Under the pieces are notes generated by a model. The model did not search any database, was not told where the DNA came from, and saw nothing but the letters and a program-made list of their open reading frames with translations. A DNA stretch of 64,000 nucleotides from Pelobates cultripes (taxonomy: Eukaryota > Chordata > Amphibia > Anura > Pelobatidae): assembly GCA_933207985.1 (NCBI GenBank), contig OW240912.1:200591593-200655592 (forward strand), given 5' to 3'. A program made the position numbers and the translations under genes. This document shows positions 12,229 to 21,199 of the stretch, in pieces. The number at the start of each line of letters is the position of its first letter. Within the stretch, counting starts at the first letter, position 1.

Positions 12229-13788
12229 CAGGGAGTGCAGAATTATTAGGCAAGTTGTATTTTTGAGGATTAATTTTATTATTGAACAACAACCATGTTC
12301 TCAATGAACCCAAAAAACTCATTAATATCAAAGCTGAATATTTTTGGAAGTAGTTTTAGTTTGTTTTTAGTTTTAGCTATGTTAGGGGGATATCTGTGTG
12401 TGCAGGTGACTATTACTGTGCATAATTATTAGGCAACTTAACAAAAACAAATATATACCCATTTCAATTATTTATTATTACCAGTGAAACCAATATAACA
12501 TCTCAACATTCACAAATATACATTTCTGACATTCAAAAACAAAACAAAAACAAATCGGTGACCAATATAGCCACCTTTCTTTGCAAGGACACTCAAAAGC
12601 CTGCCATCCATGGATTCTGTCAGTGTTTTGATCTGTTCACCATCAACATTGCGTGCAGCAGCAACCACAGCCTCCCAGACATTGTTCAGAGAGGTGTACT
12701 GTTTTCCCTCCTTGTAAATCTCACATTTGATGATGGACCACAGGTTCTCAATGGGGTTCAGATCAGGTGAACAAGGAGGCCATGTCATTAGATTTTCTTC
12801 TTTTATACCCTTTCTTGCCAGCCACGCTGTAGAGTACTTGGACGCGTGTGATGGAGCATTGTCCTGCATGAAAATCATGTTTTTCTTGAAGGATGCAGAC
12901 TTCTTCCTGTACCACTGCTTGAAGAAGGTGTCTTCCAGGAACTGGCAGTAGGACTGGGAGTTGAGCTTGACTCCATCCTCAACCCGAAAAGGCCCCACAA
13001 GCTCATCTTTGATGATACCAGCCCAAACCAGTACTCCACCTCCACCTTGCTGGCGTCTGAGTCGGACTGGAGCTCTCTGCCCTTTACCAATCCAGCCACA
13101 GGCCCATCCATCTGGCCCATCAAGACTCACTCTCATTTCATCAGTCCATAAAACTTTAGAAAAATCAGTCTTGAGATATTTCTTGGCCCAGTCTTGACGT
13201 TTCAGCTTGTGTGTCTTGTTCAGTGGTGGTCGTCTTTCAGCCTTTCTTACCTTGGCCATGTCTCTGAGTATTGCACACCTTGTGCTTTTGGGCACTCCAG
13301 TGATGTTGCAGCTCTGAAATATGGCCAAACTGGTGGCAAGTGGCATCGTGGCAGCTGCACGCTTGACTTTTCTCAGTTCATGGGCAGTTATTTTGCGCCT
13401 TGGTTTTTCCACACGCTTCTTGCGACCCTGTTGACTATTTTGAATGAAATGCTTGATTGTTCGATGATCACGCTTCAGAAGCTTTACAATTTTAAGAGTG
13501 CTGCATCCCTCTGCAAGATATCTCACTATTTTTGACTTTTCTGAGCCTGTCAAGTCCTTCTTTTGACCCATTTTGCCAAAGGAAAGGATGTTGCCTAATA
13601 ATTATGCACACCTGATATAGGGTGTTGATGTCATTAGACCACACCCTTCTCATTACAGAGATGCACATCACCTAATATGCTTAATTGGTAGTAGGCTTTC
13701 GAGCCTATACAGCTTGGAGTAAGACAACATGCATAAAGAGGATGATGTGGTCAAAATACTCATTTGCCTAATAATTCTGCACTCCCTG
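12229..13788 (-). mobile_element. Complete Tc1/mariner element, DD37E type
   Basis: The ends read CAGGGAGTGCAGAATTATTA and its inverse, flanked by TA at 12227-12228 and 13789-13790. A second motif pair (GCATAATTATTAGGCAAC near 12420-12437; the inverse near 13592-13610) lies about 170-190 bp inside each end. This is an IR/DR arrangement with two transposase-binding motifs per terminus. It is 1560 bp long and carries one intact transposase gene on the minus strand. It inserted into the L1 at a TA dinucleotide. Confidence 0.95.
12510..13571 (-). CDS. Tc1/mariner transposase, intact
   Basis: A 353-residue uninterrupted frame encoding the enzyme that cuts and pastes the surrounding element. Residues 1-60 form the first helix-turn-helix (EKSKIVRYLAEGCSTLKIVKLL). 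A basic stretch (GRKKRVEKPRRK, 49-60) may be an AT-hook-like linker or nuclear signal, and a second helix-turn-helix spans about 61-115. The catalytic core has D144 in LWTDE, a glycine-rich box (QQGGGGVLVWAGI, 174-186), D237 in MQDNAPSH and E275 in SPDLNPIENLW. There are 92 residues between the two aspartates and 37 between D237 and E275. That makes it DD37E, not the DD34E of classic Tc1. The length is normal for the family and there are no stops or frameshifts. The start is the first methionine of the frame (MGQKKDLTG). Published DD37E vertebrate families (TRT) are the likely kin; this is inferred from spacing only. Confidence 0.95.
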   Translation of the reverse strand: MGQKKDLTGSEKSKIVRYLAEGCSTLKIVKLLKRDHRTIKHFIQNSQQGRKKRVEKPRRKITAHELRKVKRAAATMPLATSLAIFQSCNITGVPKSTRCAILRDMAKVRKAERRPPLNKTHKLKRQDWAKKYLKTDFSKVLWTDEMRVSLDGPDGWACGWIGKGQRAPVRLRRQQGGGGVLVWAGIIKDELVGPFRVEDGVKLNSQSYCQFLEDTFFKQWYRKKSASFKKNMIFMQDNAPSHASKYSTAWLARKGIKEENLMTWPPCSPDLNPIENLWSIIKCEIYKEGKQYTSLNNVWEAVVAAARNVDGEQIKTLTESMDGRLLSVLAKKGGYIGHRFVFVLFLNVRNVYL

Positions 13789-13790
13789 TA

Positions 13791-14787
13791 TTTCTTATGT
13801 GGTGCGATAGTGAATTTGTAAAAAAGATAAAATATAACAATCCGATGAATAACACAATGATCTATATAGTAAAATATTTAAAGAAAAAATATGGTACTAA
13901 GTATATATCAAGAAATGCCCCATTAACATGCTTAAAACTTTATATAAAAGATATAAATATTAAAGAATGGGAAAAGTGCGGGATTGCAAAATTTGCGGAA
14001 TTATTAGATGATAATAAAATATTGTCATTTCCAATGTTACAGCTCAAATATAACCTCCCTTCTAAAGAAATATTCAATTATTTAAGAATAAAATCTTTTA
14101 TCATAGGAAAAACTTTTTCGGAAACCTCTCAAATTGACCAGTTTATAGCATCCCATTATAGGAAAAAAATTGCCTCCAGATTTAACCAATTTATAAGAAG
14201 CCAAAGGCAAATAGATAAAGCGTTAGCAATGAATAAATGGGAGCAAGAACTCCATTTTTCTTTTCCGGTTGAAGATTGGCTTTTGGGCCTACAATTAGTA
14301 AAAAGATATATCCGTGGGGTAAATATACAGGAAGTGTTTTTTAAACTTGTATAGCGATGGTATCTGGTGCCCACTCGTCTTCATAAATTTCAACCCACAC
14401 TTCTACCAGACTGTTGGAGATGTGGCAGGGAATTAGGCTCATTCTCTCACATATGGTGGGACTGTGATGAGTTGAAACCCATGAAAGTAACTTTATCGGA
14501 TCTGGTAAATCTTATTTTGAAGGTACAAACTGTTATTACGGCTCAAATGTTCCTGTTTCATTTAGACATGCCAAGGGTCAATATAAAACTAAAAATTCTT
14601 ATGATCCACATCTTTATGGCAATCAAACTAGTTATGGCTAGAAATTGGAGAAATATGGGCCCGTTAGTTTGGCAAGATATTTGTGTACAAGTGGATTATC
14701 AATGCAGGATGGAAGCAGGTATAGCAATAAACAAAGTATCCAAAGAGAAATATGAGGAGATTTGGGCCCCTTGGAATAGATATCTTA
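13791..14787 (+). pseudogene. L1 ORF2 C-terminal part
   Basis: This continues the L1 reading after the Tc1/mariner. About 185 residues run from VFLMWCDSEFVKK to EVFFKLV (stop at 14352-14354). After that stop the same frame continues as RWYLVPTRLHKFQ and the zinc-knuckle CWRCGRELGSFSHIWWDC (C-x2-C ... H-x4-C, about 14418-14470), matching the L1 ORF2 C-terminal knuckle. The end, EIWAPWNRYL, is at about 14757-14787. A single stop interrupts an otherwise well-kept frame, so this copy is not very old. Confidence 0.9.
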
Positions 14788-14882
14788 AAGCAGAGAGTGG
14801 ATGGTGAAAAGAACTGACCGTTTAGGAAGTGCAGGCAAGCCACTATATATGGGGATGCACTCCCTGTATCCCTTAACCAAAT

Positions 14883-14969
14883 GTGCAAAAAAACAGAGCT
14901 GTATATACTATACAGAAATAGGGCGCCACTTATCACCAGATATACAAACTGAATATAGTTACCCTCCAA
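14883..14969. repeat. Terminal inverted repeat, left copy (87 bp)
   Basis: It starts GTGCAAAAAAACAGAGC and ends TAGTTACCCTCCAA. By eye it is identical to the reverse complement of 17631-17717. It corresponds to the 3' terminus of the minus-strand Penelope copy. Confidence 0.95.
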
Positions 14970-15231
14970 CGAGCAGATGAGGATATTCACATAAAAGATA
15001 TAAAAAGAGAAAACATCATAGTGCAAACTTTTAATCCAAAATGGTAAAAAACATATAAATAAAAACACTCACAAGCGGTGTGGCACAATTGATAAAATCA
15101 ATATGTGCTAAAGTGCTGATGCCTATAATAGGCTAAATCTCCCGGTCTTAGCAGTCTGTAGGCGTCTGTGTAAAGGCTGTAGCAGAGACAGATGAAACCG
15201 TTCACCATCAGCTGATCCAATTCCCGGGTTT

Positions 15232-15275
15232 GCTCAACGCGTTTCGTCTGTTCTCAATCAGACTTCCTCAGGAGC
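15232..15275 (-). ncRNA. Candidate hammerhead ribozyme of Penelope element
   Basis: Read on the minus strand, the 44 nt divide into stem I 5' strand GCTC, core CTGAGGA (fits CUGANGA), one unpaired A, stem II GTCTG, loop ATTGAGAA, stem II CAGAC, core GAAA, minimal stem III CGCG with T (the palindrome ACGCGT), cleavage-position T, and stem I 3' strand GAGC. Both core boxes and both closing helices are intact. Hammerheads with very short stem III are known in the terminal repeats of Penelope-like elements and are thought to act as dimers. The orientation and 3' position relative to the endonuclease frame fit. Activity is not shown. The extra A before stem II is a small irregularity. Confidence 0.75.
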
Positions 15276-15429
15276 GATCCATAATCTTCTCTAACCGGCG
15301 TTTAAATATGCCGGGCGGCGTTCTTTCTGTGCAATTGCGCATGCGCGCGGGCGCCGGCGTGATGACATACCATTCGCCGGCGTCCGACGTGCATGTGCGT
15401 TCCACCGTGGAACGCATGCAAAAAACTTT

Positions 15430-15596
15430 ATTAATCTAAGCAACACTAACAACACTGGGACTTGTCAAAAATGAAACCAGTGTGTTCCGATGCTATTATA
15501 TGTTGAATGCATATATAGAGAAGATATCATATGATGTGAATGAATATAACTTAAATATAAAAATGAATATATAAAGCAATAAATAAAACGAAAAAG

Positions 15597-15638
<42 letters not shown>

Positions 15639-16175
15639 GTGCTTATATGCATGTAGAAATAATATGTGAATCCAACATATTACATTAAATCAGAATAATT
15701 TCAATTCATATATATATAACAGTAATCATAATGATATATAGATGTTTTAAACTGACATAATTCAGACAAGCCAGTATTTTAGGCAGAGCATAATTTTAGA
15801 CAGGACATAATTTTGAACAGAACCTAATTTTACAAGGGCATAATTCTAAAAATACATAATGATAAGAACATCATCATAAAATACCATAGTATTAAACAGT
15901 TTTAAAGTCGTTTTAAACTAATATGGCTCTCCAAAACAACAAAATTCTGTTGAGGATATTAAAAATACAAAAAAATTCAAATTAGAAATAACTCAATAGA
16001 GGACGAATATTCAATAAATAGAAAAAGAAAGGAATAAACAAGAGAGAAAAAACAAGTTAATAATTTTCCAGTCGATCATATAGTCAGTATAAAATATAAA
16101 ATATATATAATCAAATATAAACCAATGTGCCATTAAAATCAGAATAAATGTAAAAAACATGTCATCTTGGTGGAA
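15430..16175. other. AT-rich 3' non-coding part of Penelope element
   Basis: This lies between the end of the endonuclease frame (16176) and the ribozyme region. It is very AT-rich, with an (AT)n microsatellite at about 15600-15632. No frame is seen. Confidence 0.6.
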
Positions 16176-17054
16176 TTAGTCCATAAATACTAAAATATCC
16201 AAATCTGTATTAAGACCGTCTGGAACAGAAGTTTTTAATTTATAGATCCATTCTGTTTCTTTCATAGCCAGACGTTTTTCAATGTCTCCACCTCTCCAAT
16301 GGGGGCTGACCCGGTCAATACCGATACAGCAAAAATTTTCTATTTTAAAATCTTTACAGTTATTACAGTGTCTTGGTACACTATGTTTTATACTTTTTCT
16401 TCTAATTCCACCAAAATGTTCCAACAATCTTATGTGCAATGTTCTTATTGTGCGGCCTATATATTGTATGCCACATTTACACTGTAGCAGATAGATAACA
16501 TGTTTACTTTGACAATTTATAAAATGTTTAATAATAAAAGACTCCCCTGTAATGGTGCTCTTAAAATCAAGTGTTTTATACGATTGGTATTTACAAGTGC
16601 TGCATCTGCCGCACTTATAAAATCCTTTTGGTTTTTCTCTCAAAAAATTACTTTTTGAATTATCTAATTCACTATTGCTCTTAATCCCTGGTAGAACACT
16701 AGGAGCTAAAATAGATTTTAAATTCTCAGGTTTTTTATATATTATCCGAGGCTTTTTAGGTAAAACATTTTTTAAAAATTCATCTTGGTTTAAAATAGGC
16801 CAGTATTTCATGATTATTTTTTCAATTTGGTGTGCCTTGTTATTATATTTCGTTATGAAGGCTGTATTAAAATCTTTGTTTCCTTCTTTCTTCTTTTTTC
16901 CTTTTAAGAGATCCTTCCTATTATATTTTTCTACTTGTTTTTGTGATTCGTAAACCAAGTTTGTCGGATAATTCCTGTTTTTAAATTTCTTATTTAAAAT
17001 CCCTACTTGATTTTCAAAGTCACCTTTTTCAGTACAATTCCTATATATTCTCAT
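16176..17054 (-). CDS. Penelope reverse transcriptase end plus GIY-YIG endonuclease
   Basis: A 292-residue open frame, truncated at the 5' side by the palindrome centre. Residues 1-115 look like the end of the reverse transcriptase and a linker. C148, C151 and C154 (KCGRCSTCK) begin the cysteine-containing region typical of Penelope proteins. HVIYLLQCKCGIQYIGRT (185-202) is the GIY-YIG core, followed by R209, H213 and the late KETEWI block (265-270), where E268 fits the metal-binding glutamate; GLN at 280-282 closes the domain. This endonuclease nicks DNA to prime reverse transcription. The catalytic RT motifs are missing, so the copy cannot move by itself. The true 5' end of the gene is absent; the listed first methionine falls in the unpaired palindrome spacer and need not be a natural start. 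Confidence 0.85.
   Translation of the reverse strand: MRIYRNCTEKGDFENQVGILNKKFKNRNYPTNLVYESQKQVEKYNRKDLLKGKKKKEGNKDFNTAFITKYNNKAHQIEKIIMKYWPILNQDEFLKNVLPKKPRIIYKKPENLKSILAPSVLPGIKSNSELDNSKSNFLREKPKGFYKCGRCSTCKYQSYKTLDFKSTITGESFIIKHFINCQSKHVIYLLQCKCGIQYIGRTIRTLHIRLLEHFGGIRRKSIKHSVPRHCNNCKDFKIENFCCIGIDRVSPHWRGGDIEKRLAMKETEWIYKLKTSVPDGLNTDLDILVFMD
16482..17037. repeat. Palindrome left arm (556 bp)
   Basis: It pairs with 17065-17620 across a 27-bp spacer (17038-17064). Both arms have the same length. By eye I find one substitution, seen as KYWPIL in the minus copy versus IYWPIL in the plus copy. The near identity implies formation at, or soon after, insertion. Confidence 0.95.
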
Positions 17055-17064
17055 TTGTTGTCCT

Positions 17065-17620
17065 TTGTACTGAAAAAGGTGACTTTGAAAATCAAGTAGG
17101 GATTTTAAATAAGAAATTTAAAAACAGGAATTATCCGACAAACTTGGTTTACGAATCACAAAAACAAGTAGAAAAATATAATAGGAAGGATCTCTTAAAA
17201 GGAAAAAAGAAGAAAGAAGGAAACAAAGATTTTAATACAGCCTTCATAACGAAATATAATAATAAGGCACACCAAATTGAAAAAATAATCATGATATACT
17301 GGCCTATTTTAAACCAAGATGAATTTTTAAAAAATGTTTTACCTAAAAAGCCTCGGATAATATATAAAAAACCTGAGAATTTAAAATCTATTTTAGCTCC
17401 TAGTGTTCTACCAGGGATTAAGAGCAATAGTGAATTAGATAATTCAAAAAGTAATTTTTTGAGAGAAAAACCAAAAGGATTTTATAAGTGCGGCAGATGC
17501 AGCACTTGTAAATACCAATCGTATAAAACACTTGATTTTAAGAGCACCATTACAGGGGAGTCTTTTATTATTAAACATTTTATAAATTGTCAAAGTAAAC
17601 ATGTTATCTATCTGCTACAG
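17065..17620. repeat. Palindrome right arm (556 bp)
   Basis: An inverted copy of 16482-17037. Its plus-strand frame (17144-17641) encodes the linker and first cysteines of the Penelope protein, then breaks off before the GIY-YIG core at the junction with the 87-bp terminal repeat. A 10-bp filler, ATAGATAACA (17621-17630), lies at that junction and is itself the inverse of 17602-17611. Confidence 0.95.
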
Positions 17621-17630
17621 ATAGATAACA

Positions 17631-17717
17631 TTGGAGGGTAACTATATTCAGTTTGTATATCTGGTGATAAGTGGCGCCCTATTTCTGTATAGTATATACA
17701 GCTCTGTTTTTTTGCAC
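17631..17717. repeat. Terminal inverted repeat, right copy (87 bp)
   Basis: The reverse complement of 14883-14969, ending at GTTTTTTTGCAC. The 14-bp target duplication follows directly. Confidence 0.95.
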
Positions 17718-17731
17718 GAATAGATATCTTA

Positions 17732-17997
17732 GTCTTAAAACCTAAAACCCCCCCTCCCTCCAATGACAACCTCTCTTAGGTAACGGAGCAGCTTTATGTG
17801 GAAGTGGAAGAAAGAGGTCAATGTATGTAATCTATTGATTTTGATTGTAGTCAGTTTATAAATGTACAGAATATGGTTTTATTAACAATGTGTACAATAC
17901 TTAACTTACTGTAATATTTTAAAACCTATTTTTCTCTGAAAGTGTGTATATGGATGAAATTTTAAATTGAAAAATAAAAATTTATATAAATCAAAAA
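17732..17997 (+). mobile_element. 3' untranslated end and A-rich tail of L1
   Basis: This resumes the L1 after the Penelope element. A C-rich stretch (CCCCCCCTCCCTCC) is followed by AT-rich sequence ending AATTGAAAAATAAAAATT and TCAAAAA. The 16-bp L1 target duplication begins at 17998. Confidence 0.8.
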
Positions 17998-18158
17998 ATA
18001 ATACCCCAAATGGAAGCTAAGGCTCATTAAATCCATCTCACAAAATTCTACTGTGAATACTGAAAAGGACAGGTATCCTATATGGCACTGTAACTTCACG
18101 AAATAGTGCCAAAGACATACAATGGGGGTGTCATTTTACTCAGCAAATGTAACTGAAC

Positions 18159-18787
18159 ATATAGGGAGAGGTATTTAGCAGAATGCTTGGTTGTATAGGG
18201 AGAGGTATTAGCAGTAGAAAGAGGGAAGTGCTCATGCCATTGTACAGAACACTTGGAGTATTGTACACAGTACTGGAGACCATATCTTCAGAAGGATATT
18301 GATACCTTAGAGAGGGTTCAGAGAAGGGATACTAAACTGGTTCATGGATTGCGGGATAAAACTTACCAGGAAAGGTTAAAGGATCTTAACATGTATAGCT
18401 TGGAGGAAAGACGAGACAGGGGGGATATGATAGAAACATTTAAATATATAAAGGGAATCAACACAGTAAAGGAGGAGACTATATTTAAAAGAAGAAAAAC
18501 TACCACAACAAGAGGACATAGTCTTAAATTAGAGGGACAAAGGTTTAAAAATAATATCAGGAAGTATTACTTTACTGAGAGGGTAGTGGATGCATGGAAT
18601 AGCCTTCCAGCTGAAGTGGTAGAGGTTAACACAGTAAAGGAGTTTAAGCATGCGTGAGATAGGCATAAGGCTATCCTAACTATAAGATAAGGCCGGGGAC
18701 TAATGAAAGTATTTAGAAAAATTGGGCAGACTAGATGGGCCGAATGGTTCTTATCTGCCGTCACATTCTATGTTTCTATGTTTCTAA
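18159..18787 (+). mobile_element. CR1/L2-type LINE, 5'-truncated
   Basis: It interrupts copy A between GTAACTGAACA and CACAAAATAAAAC, which are contiguous in copy C. The 3' end is a short TTCTATGTTTCTATGTTTCT tail repeat instead of poly(A), as in CR1/L2-group LINEs. It encodes the reverse-transcriptase C-terminus. Confidence 0.85.
18253..18657 (+). pseudogene. LINE reverse transcriptase C-terminus
   Basis: A 134-residue frame with MEYCTQYWRPYLQKDIDTLE, VQRRDTKLVHGLR, RRDRGDMIETFKYIKGI, YYFTERVVDAWNSLPAEVVE and TVKEFKHA. This pattern (L/MEYC-x-QxW ... VQRR-x-TK ... RGDxIExFK ... VWNSLP) is the C-terminal end of CR1/L2/Rex1-type reverse transcriptases. A TGA at 18655-18657 falls where the sibling copy at 22445-22705 reads tryptophan (KHAWDRHKA), so the frame is slightly decayed. 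The catalytic YADD box is missing because of 5' truncation. Confidence 0.85.
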
Positions 18788-19674
18788 CACAAAATAAAAC
18801 TTTGTACAGGAATAGCACACACCAACTTTACAAAGTACACATGAGAAAACCAAAAAAAACACAATTTTACTCCAATATTTAGCAGAGGTTGGCGGTGAAA
18901 TGGCTACATAGAAAGTGTCAAAACAACCTTAGGTAAATAGCCCGTGTTGTCTACTTTATATAAATATATACTTTTGTGTGGCAATTTTGTTTTCTTTTAT
19001 GGCTATTAAGCTTACAAGACAAACATACCAAATTCTAAAATCGCTCCACATTAAAAGTCTATTTTACTCCTTGTGCTTTGTGACCTGTAACTACCAAAAA
19101 AAACTTAAAATCACAGACACATTATATATTCTGTAAATCAGAACAACTAAATTAATTTATTTTTAATTACTTTTCTTAACCTGCACTAATTATGCACACA
19201 TTATTATTGCAAAAACTGTAAAAAAAAACAAATTTTATTTTTTTTTTACATTTTTCTGTATTTTTTTTATAATAAATAAGCATTTATATATATGCGTGTT
19301 ACATCAAATTAAAGCCCTTTCTGTGCTTTAAAAAACAATGTATAATATGTGTTGGTGCAACAAATTAGTAAAATGCAAATTGCAGTTGAACGCAAACAGC
19401 AAAAAATGAAAAAAGAATGTTGTTGTCATTAAGTGAAAGACAAGCTTTTGAAGCTCTGTCCTTAAGGGGTTAATGTGCCTTTGGACTTGTTTAGGCATGT
19501 TTTGTTTGTTTAGATAAAGCATTGCTGGATTATTTTAACCTGAAGGATTACCTGCTGTTTACAGCTAGTTCCTGGTTGTACTACCTTGTGCTTATACTAG
19601 AGCTGATGACAAAGGCCTTTTTTTCAACACTGGTTAATATGTTTATTTGATATTTATGAACGTTACTGATAACA

Positions 19675-19754
19675 TTAACCCCTTAAAGACACATGACATG
19701 TGTGACATGTCATGATTCCCTTTTATTCCAGAAATTTGGTCCTTAAGGGGTTAA
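19675..19754. mobile_element. 80-bp TTAA MITE, intact
   Basis: TTAACCCCTTAAAGACACAT and its inverse TGGTCCTTAAGGGGTTAA bracket the internal palindrome ACATGACATGTGTGACATGT. The same MITE, opposite orientation, is the host of the LINE tail at 1905-2036. Confidence 0.85.
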
Positions 19755-21199
19755 ACCATGGCATTTCAAAGATTGATATATGAAGATCTAAGAAACATAT
19801 CTTTACTACACTATGATCTGTGAATTTTTTTTTTTTTATATAATATTTCTTTCAATGAGATTTCAGGAATTGCCCAAGCTACGTTGTTCAGGTGGTGTGA
19901 TTTCCACATTCACAATTTAGGTTCTAAGCATTCCACGTATTGCCCACTGTTTTGGTCATACGCTACACTGTGTTTATTATCTTTAATATAACATTATCTG
20001 ACAGAATCAAAAACATTTCAAACTTTGCTTTTATGTGCATATATATATATACTGTATATATATATAGCACTTATTACATTTTAGACAAACGTTTGTATAT
20101 ATTTTATGTTTTTGATATACCTTTTTGTTAAACATTTTATGAAAATACTAGCTTCAAGTAAAAAAATAAAATGATGGTTTCTAAAATATTTTTGAAGAGA
20201 CATTGCAACGAAATTAGTACGTTCTATTTTTCTCTATGCACGGCCAGTGATGTGCAAGGCGGTGCTCTCAGCCTCTGATCAGCTGAGTGTATAAACCTTC
20301 CTTATACTATGTCGGCAAACGGGAAGGAAATCGGACACAGCGGTGTAGGATGCTGGAGGACCAACTTTGAGGTTAAACTATTGCAACATGTTTTATTCCC
20401 TGAAGTTATGACGCCTTCAGACAGACGTGCCTCCGGATCAGCTTCCGTGAGCTGAAGTTTTATAGATGGAGACAGTGATCCGGTGATCGCAATTGGGTCT
20501 CTCAAGCTTGGAGCTTTGCAGCAGTGGGAGAAGTGGGCCTATATGGCACTCCACTGTCGATCATATTGATTTCTGTAGGACAAGGTGTCATAGAACTTGA
20601 TGAGGACTCTTTATTTTTATGATTACGGGTGGTGTCTAATGTGTTTTTGTTATATGTCTCATTTCACTCTCACTTTTGCTTTTCATATGGTTGCCTGCCT
20701 GTTAGATTGGATACCCTAGTTGCCATAAAATATGTCCTTATGCCACTAAGCTCAGTTTCAACACAAGGAGGTACTGGTTTTCTTGAAGCAAAATTTTACT
20801 ACAAGTGCATTTATTCATGTCTCATTTTTTGTTTTACATTTTTCTACTCTTACATCTGCACTGTTCATTTTACTTATTTCATATATAAAATTAGGTGTTA
20901 ATAACCTGCGTGATATTACATTTTGTCCTTTAACATATCTGACAGTTTTTGGCTGATTGTTAACATCAACGTGACTTGTTTTCCTTAACTTTCATACACT
21001 CTGCTACTTTGTTTGAGTTTTTATAATACCTCAAAAAACCGTTGACAAAAAATTTATAATAATGCGCTGCATATACAAGGTGAGGTTTTAGCATTGACTT
21101 ATAAAGAGGCAAAATTATATTTTGATCATGTGAATCAATAACCTCCTTTTATACATGAAAGCACATCACTAGCTTTTGCAACTGTAAACTGGCATTGCA
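19755..21199. other. Non-coding, AT-rich
   Basis: No gene was recognised. An (AT)n microsatellite lies at 20039-20070. The stretch around 20240-20600 is less AT-rich but has no recognisable exon. Confidence 0.4.

Larger units (their letters stand above)
14788..17717 (-). mobile_element. Penelope-like element, palindromic, 5'-truncated
   Basis: The insertion lies inside the L1 and is flanked by the 14-bp duplication GAATAGATATCTTA (14774-14787 and 17718-17731). It encodes the Penelope GIY-YIG endonuclease region on the minus strand. Its 3' portion (left side) carries a hammerhead-ribozyme motif. An 87-bp terminal segment (14883-14969) is repeated inverted at 17631-17717, and a 556-bp body segment (16482-17037) is repeated inverted at 17065-17620. 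So one 5'-truncated minus copy is joined head to head with a shorter plus copy lacking the intervening 3' part. The 95 bp at 14788-14882 lie inside the duplication but outside the inverted repeats. Confidence 0.85.
11422..17997 (+). mobile_element. 5'-truncated L1 inserted in TTAA element copy A
   Basis: A 16-bp target duplication, ATAATACCCCAAATGG, flanks the insertion (11406-11421 and 17998-18013). The 3' end is A-rich, as expected for target-primed reverse transcription. The element starts inside the reverse-transcriptase domain and runs to the ORF2 C-terminus. It has itself been hit by a Tc1/mariner (12229-13788) and a Penelope element (14788-17717). Removing both leaves about 2.1 kb of L1. 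Confidence 0.9.
8921..19473. mobile_element. Large TTAA element, copy A, split by L1 and LINE insertions
   Basis: The termini are TTAACCCCTTAAGGAC at the left and GTCCTTAAGGGGTTAA at the right. Copies B (39493-43214) and C (45561-49296) show the uninterrupted form of about 3.7 kb. The element is built of diverged monomers. Two 5' units of about 381 bp each start TTAACCCCTTCCCTGCC. They are followed by five units of about 392 bp with a TACTCAGC(C/A)GAC-TAGCTGAGCA core. Copy A carries an L1 (11422-17997) between its third and later monomers and a CR1/L2-type LINE (18159-18787). No transposase frame was found. Its ends are those of piggyBac/Kolobok-type elements, but the superfamily is inferred. 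Confidence 0.85.

Noticed and set aside
15230..15439. Small open frame over the ribozyme region
   Set aside because: It is on the strand opposite to the Penelope gene and overlaps structured non-coding sequence; no homology is evident.
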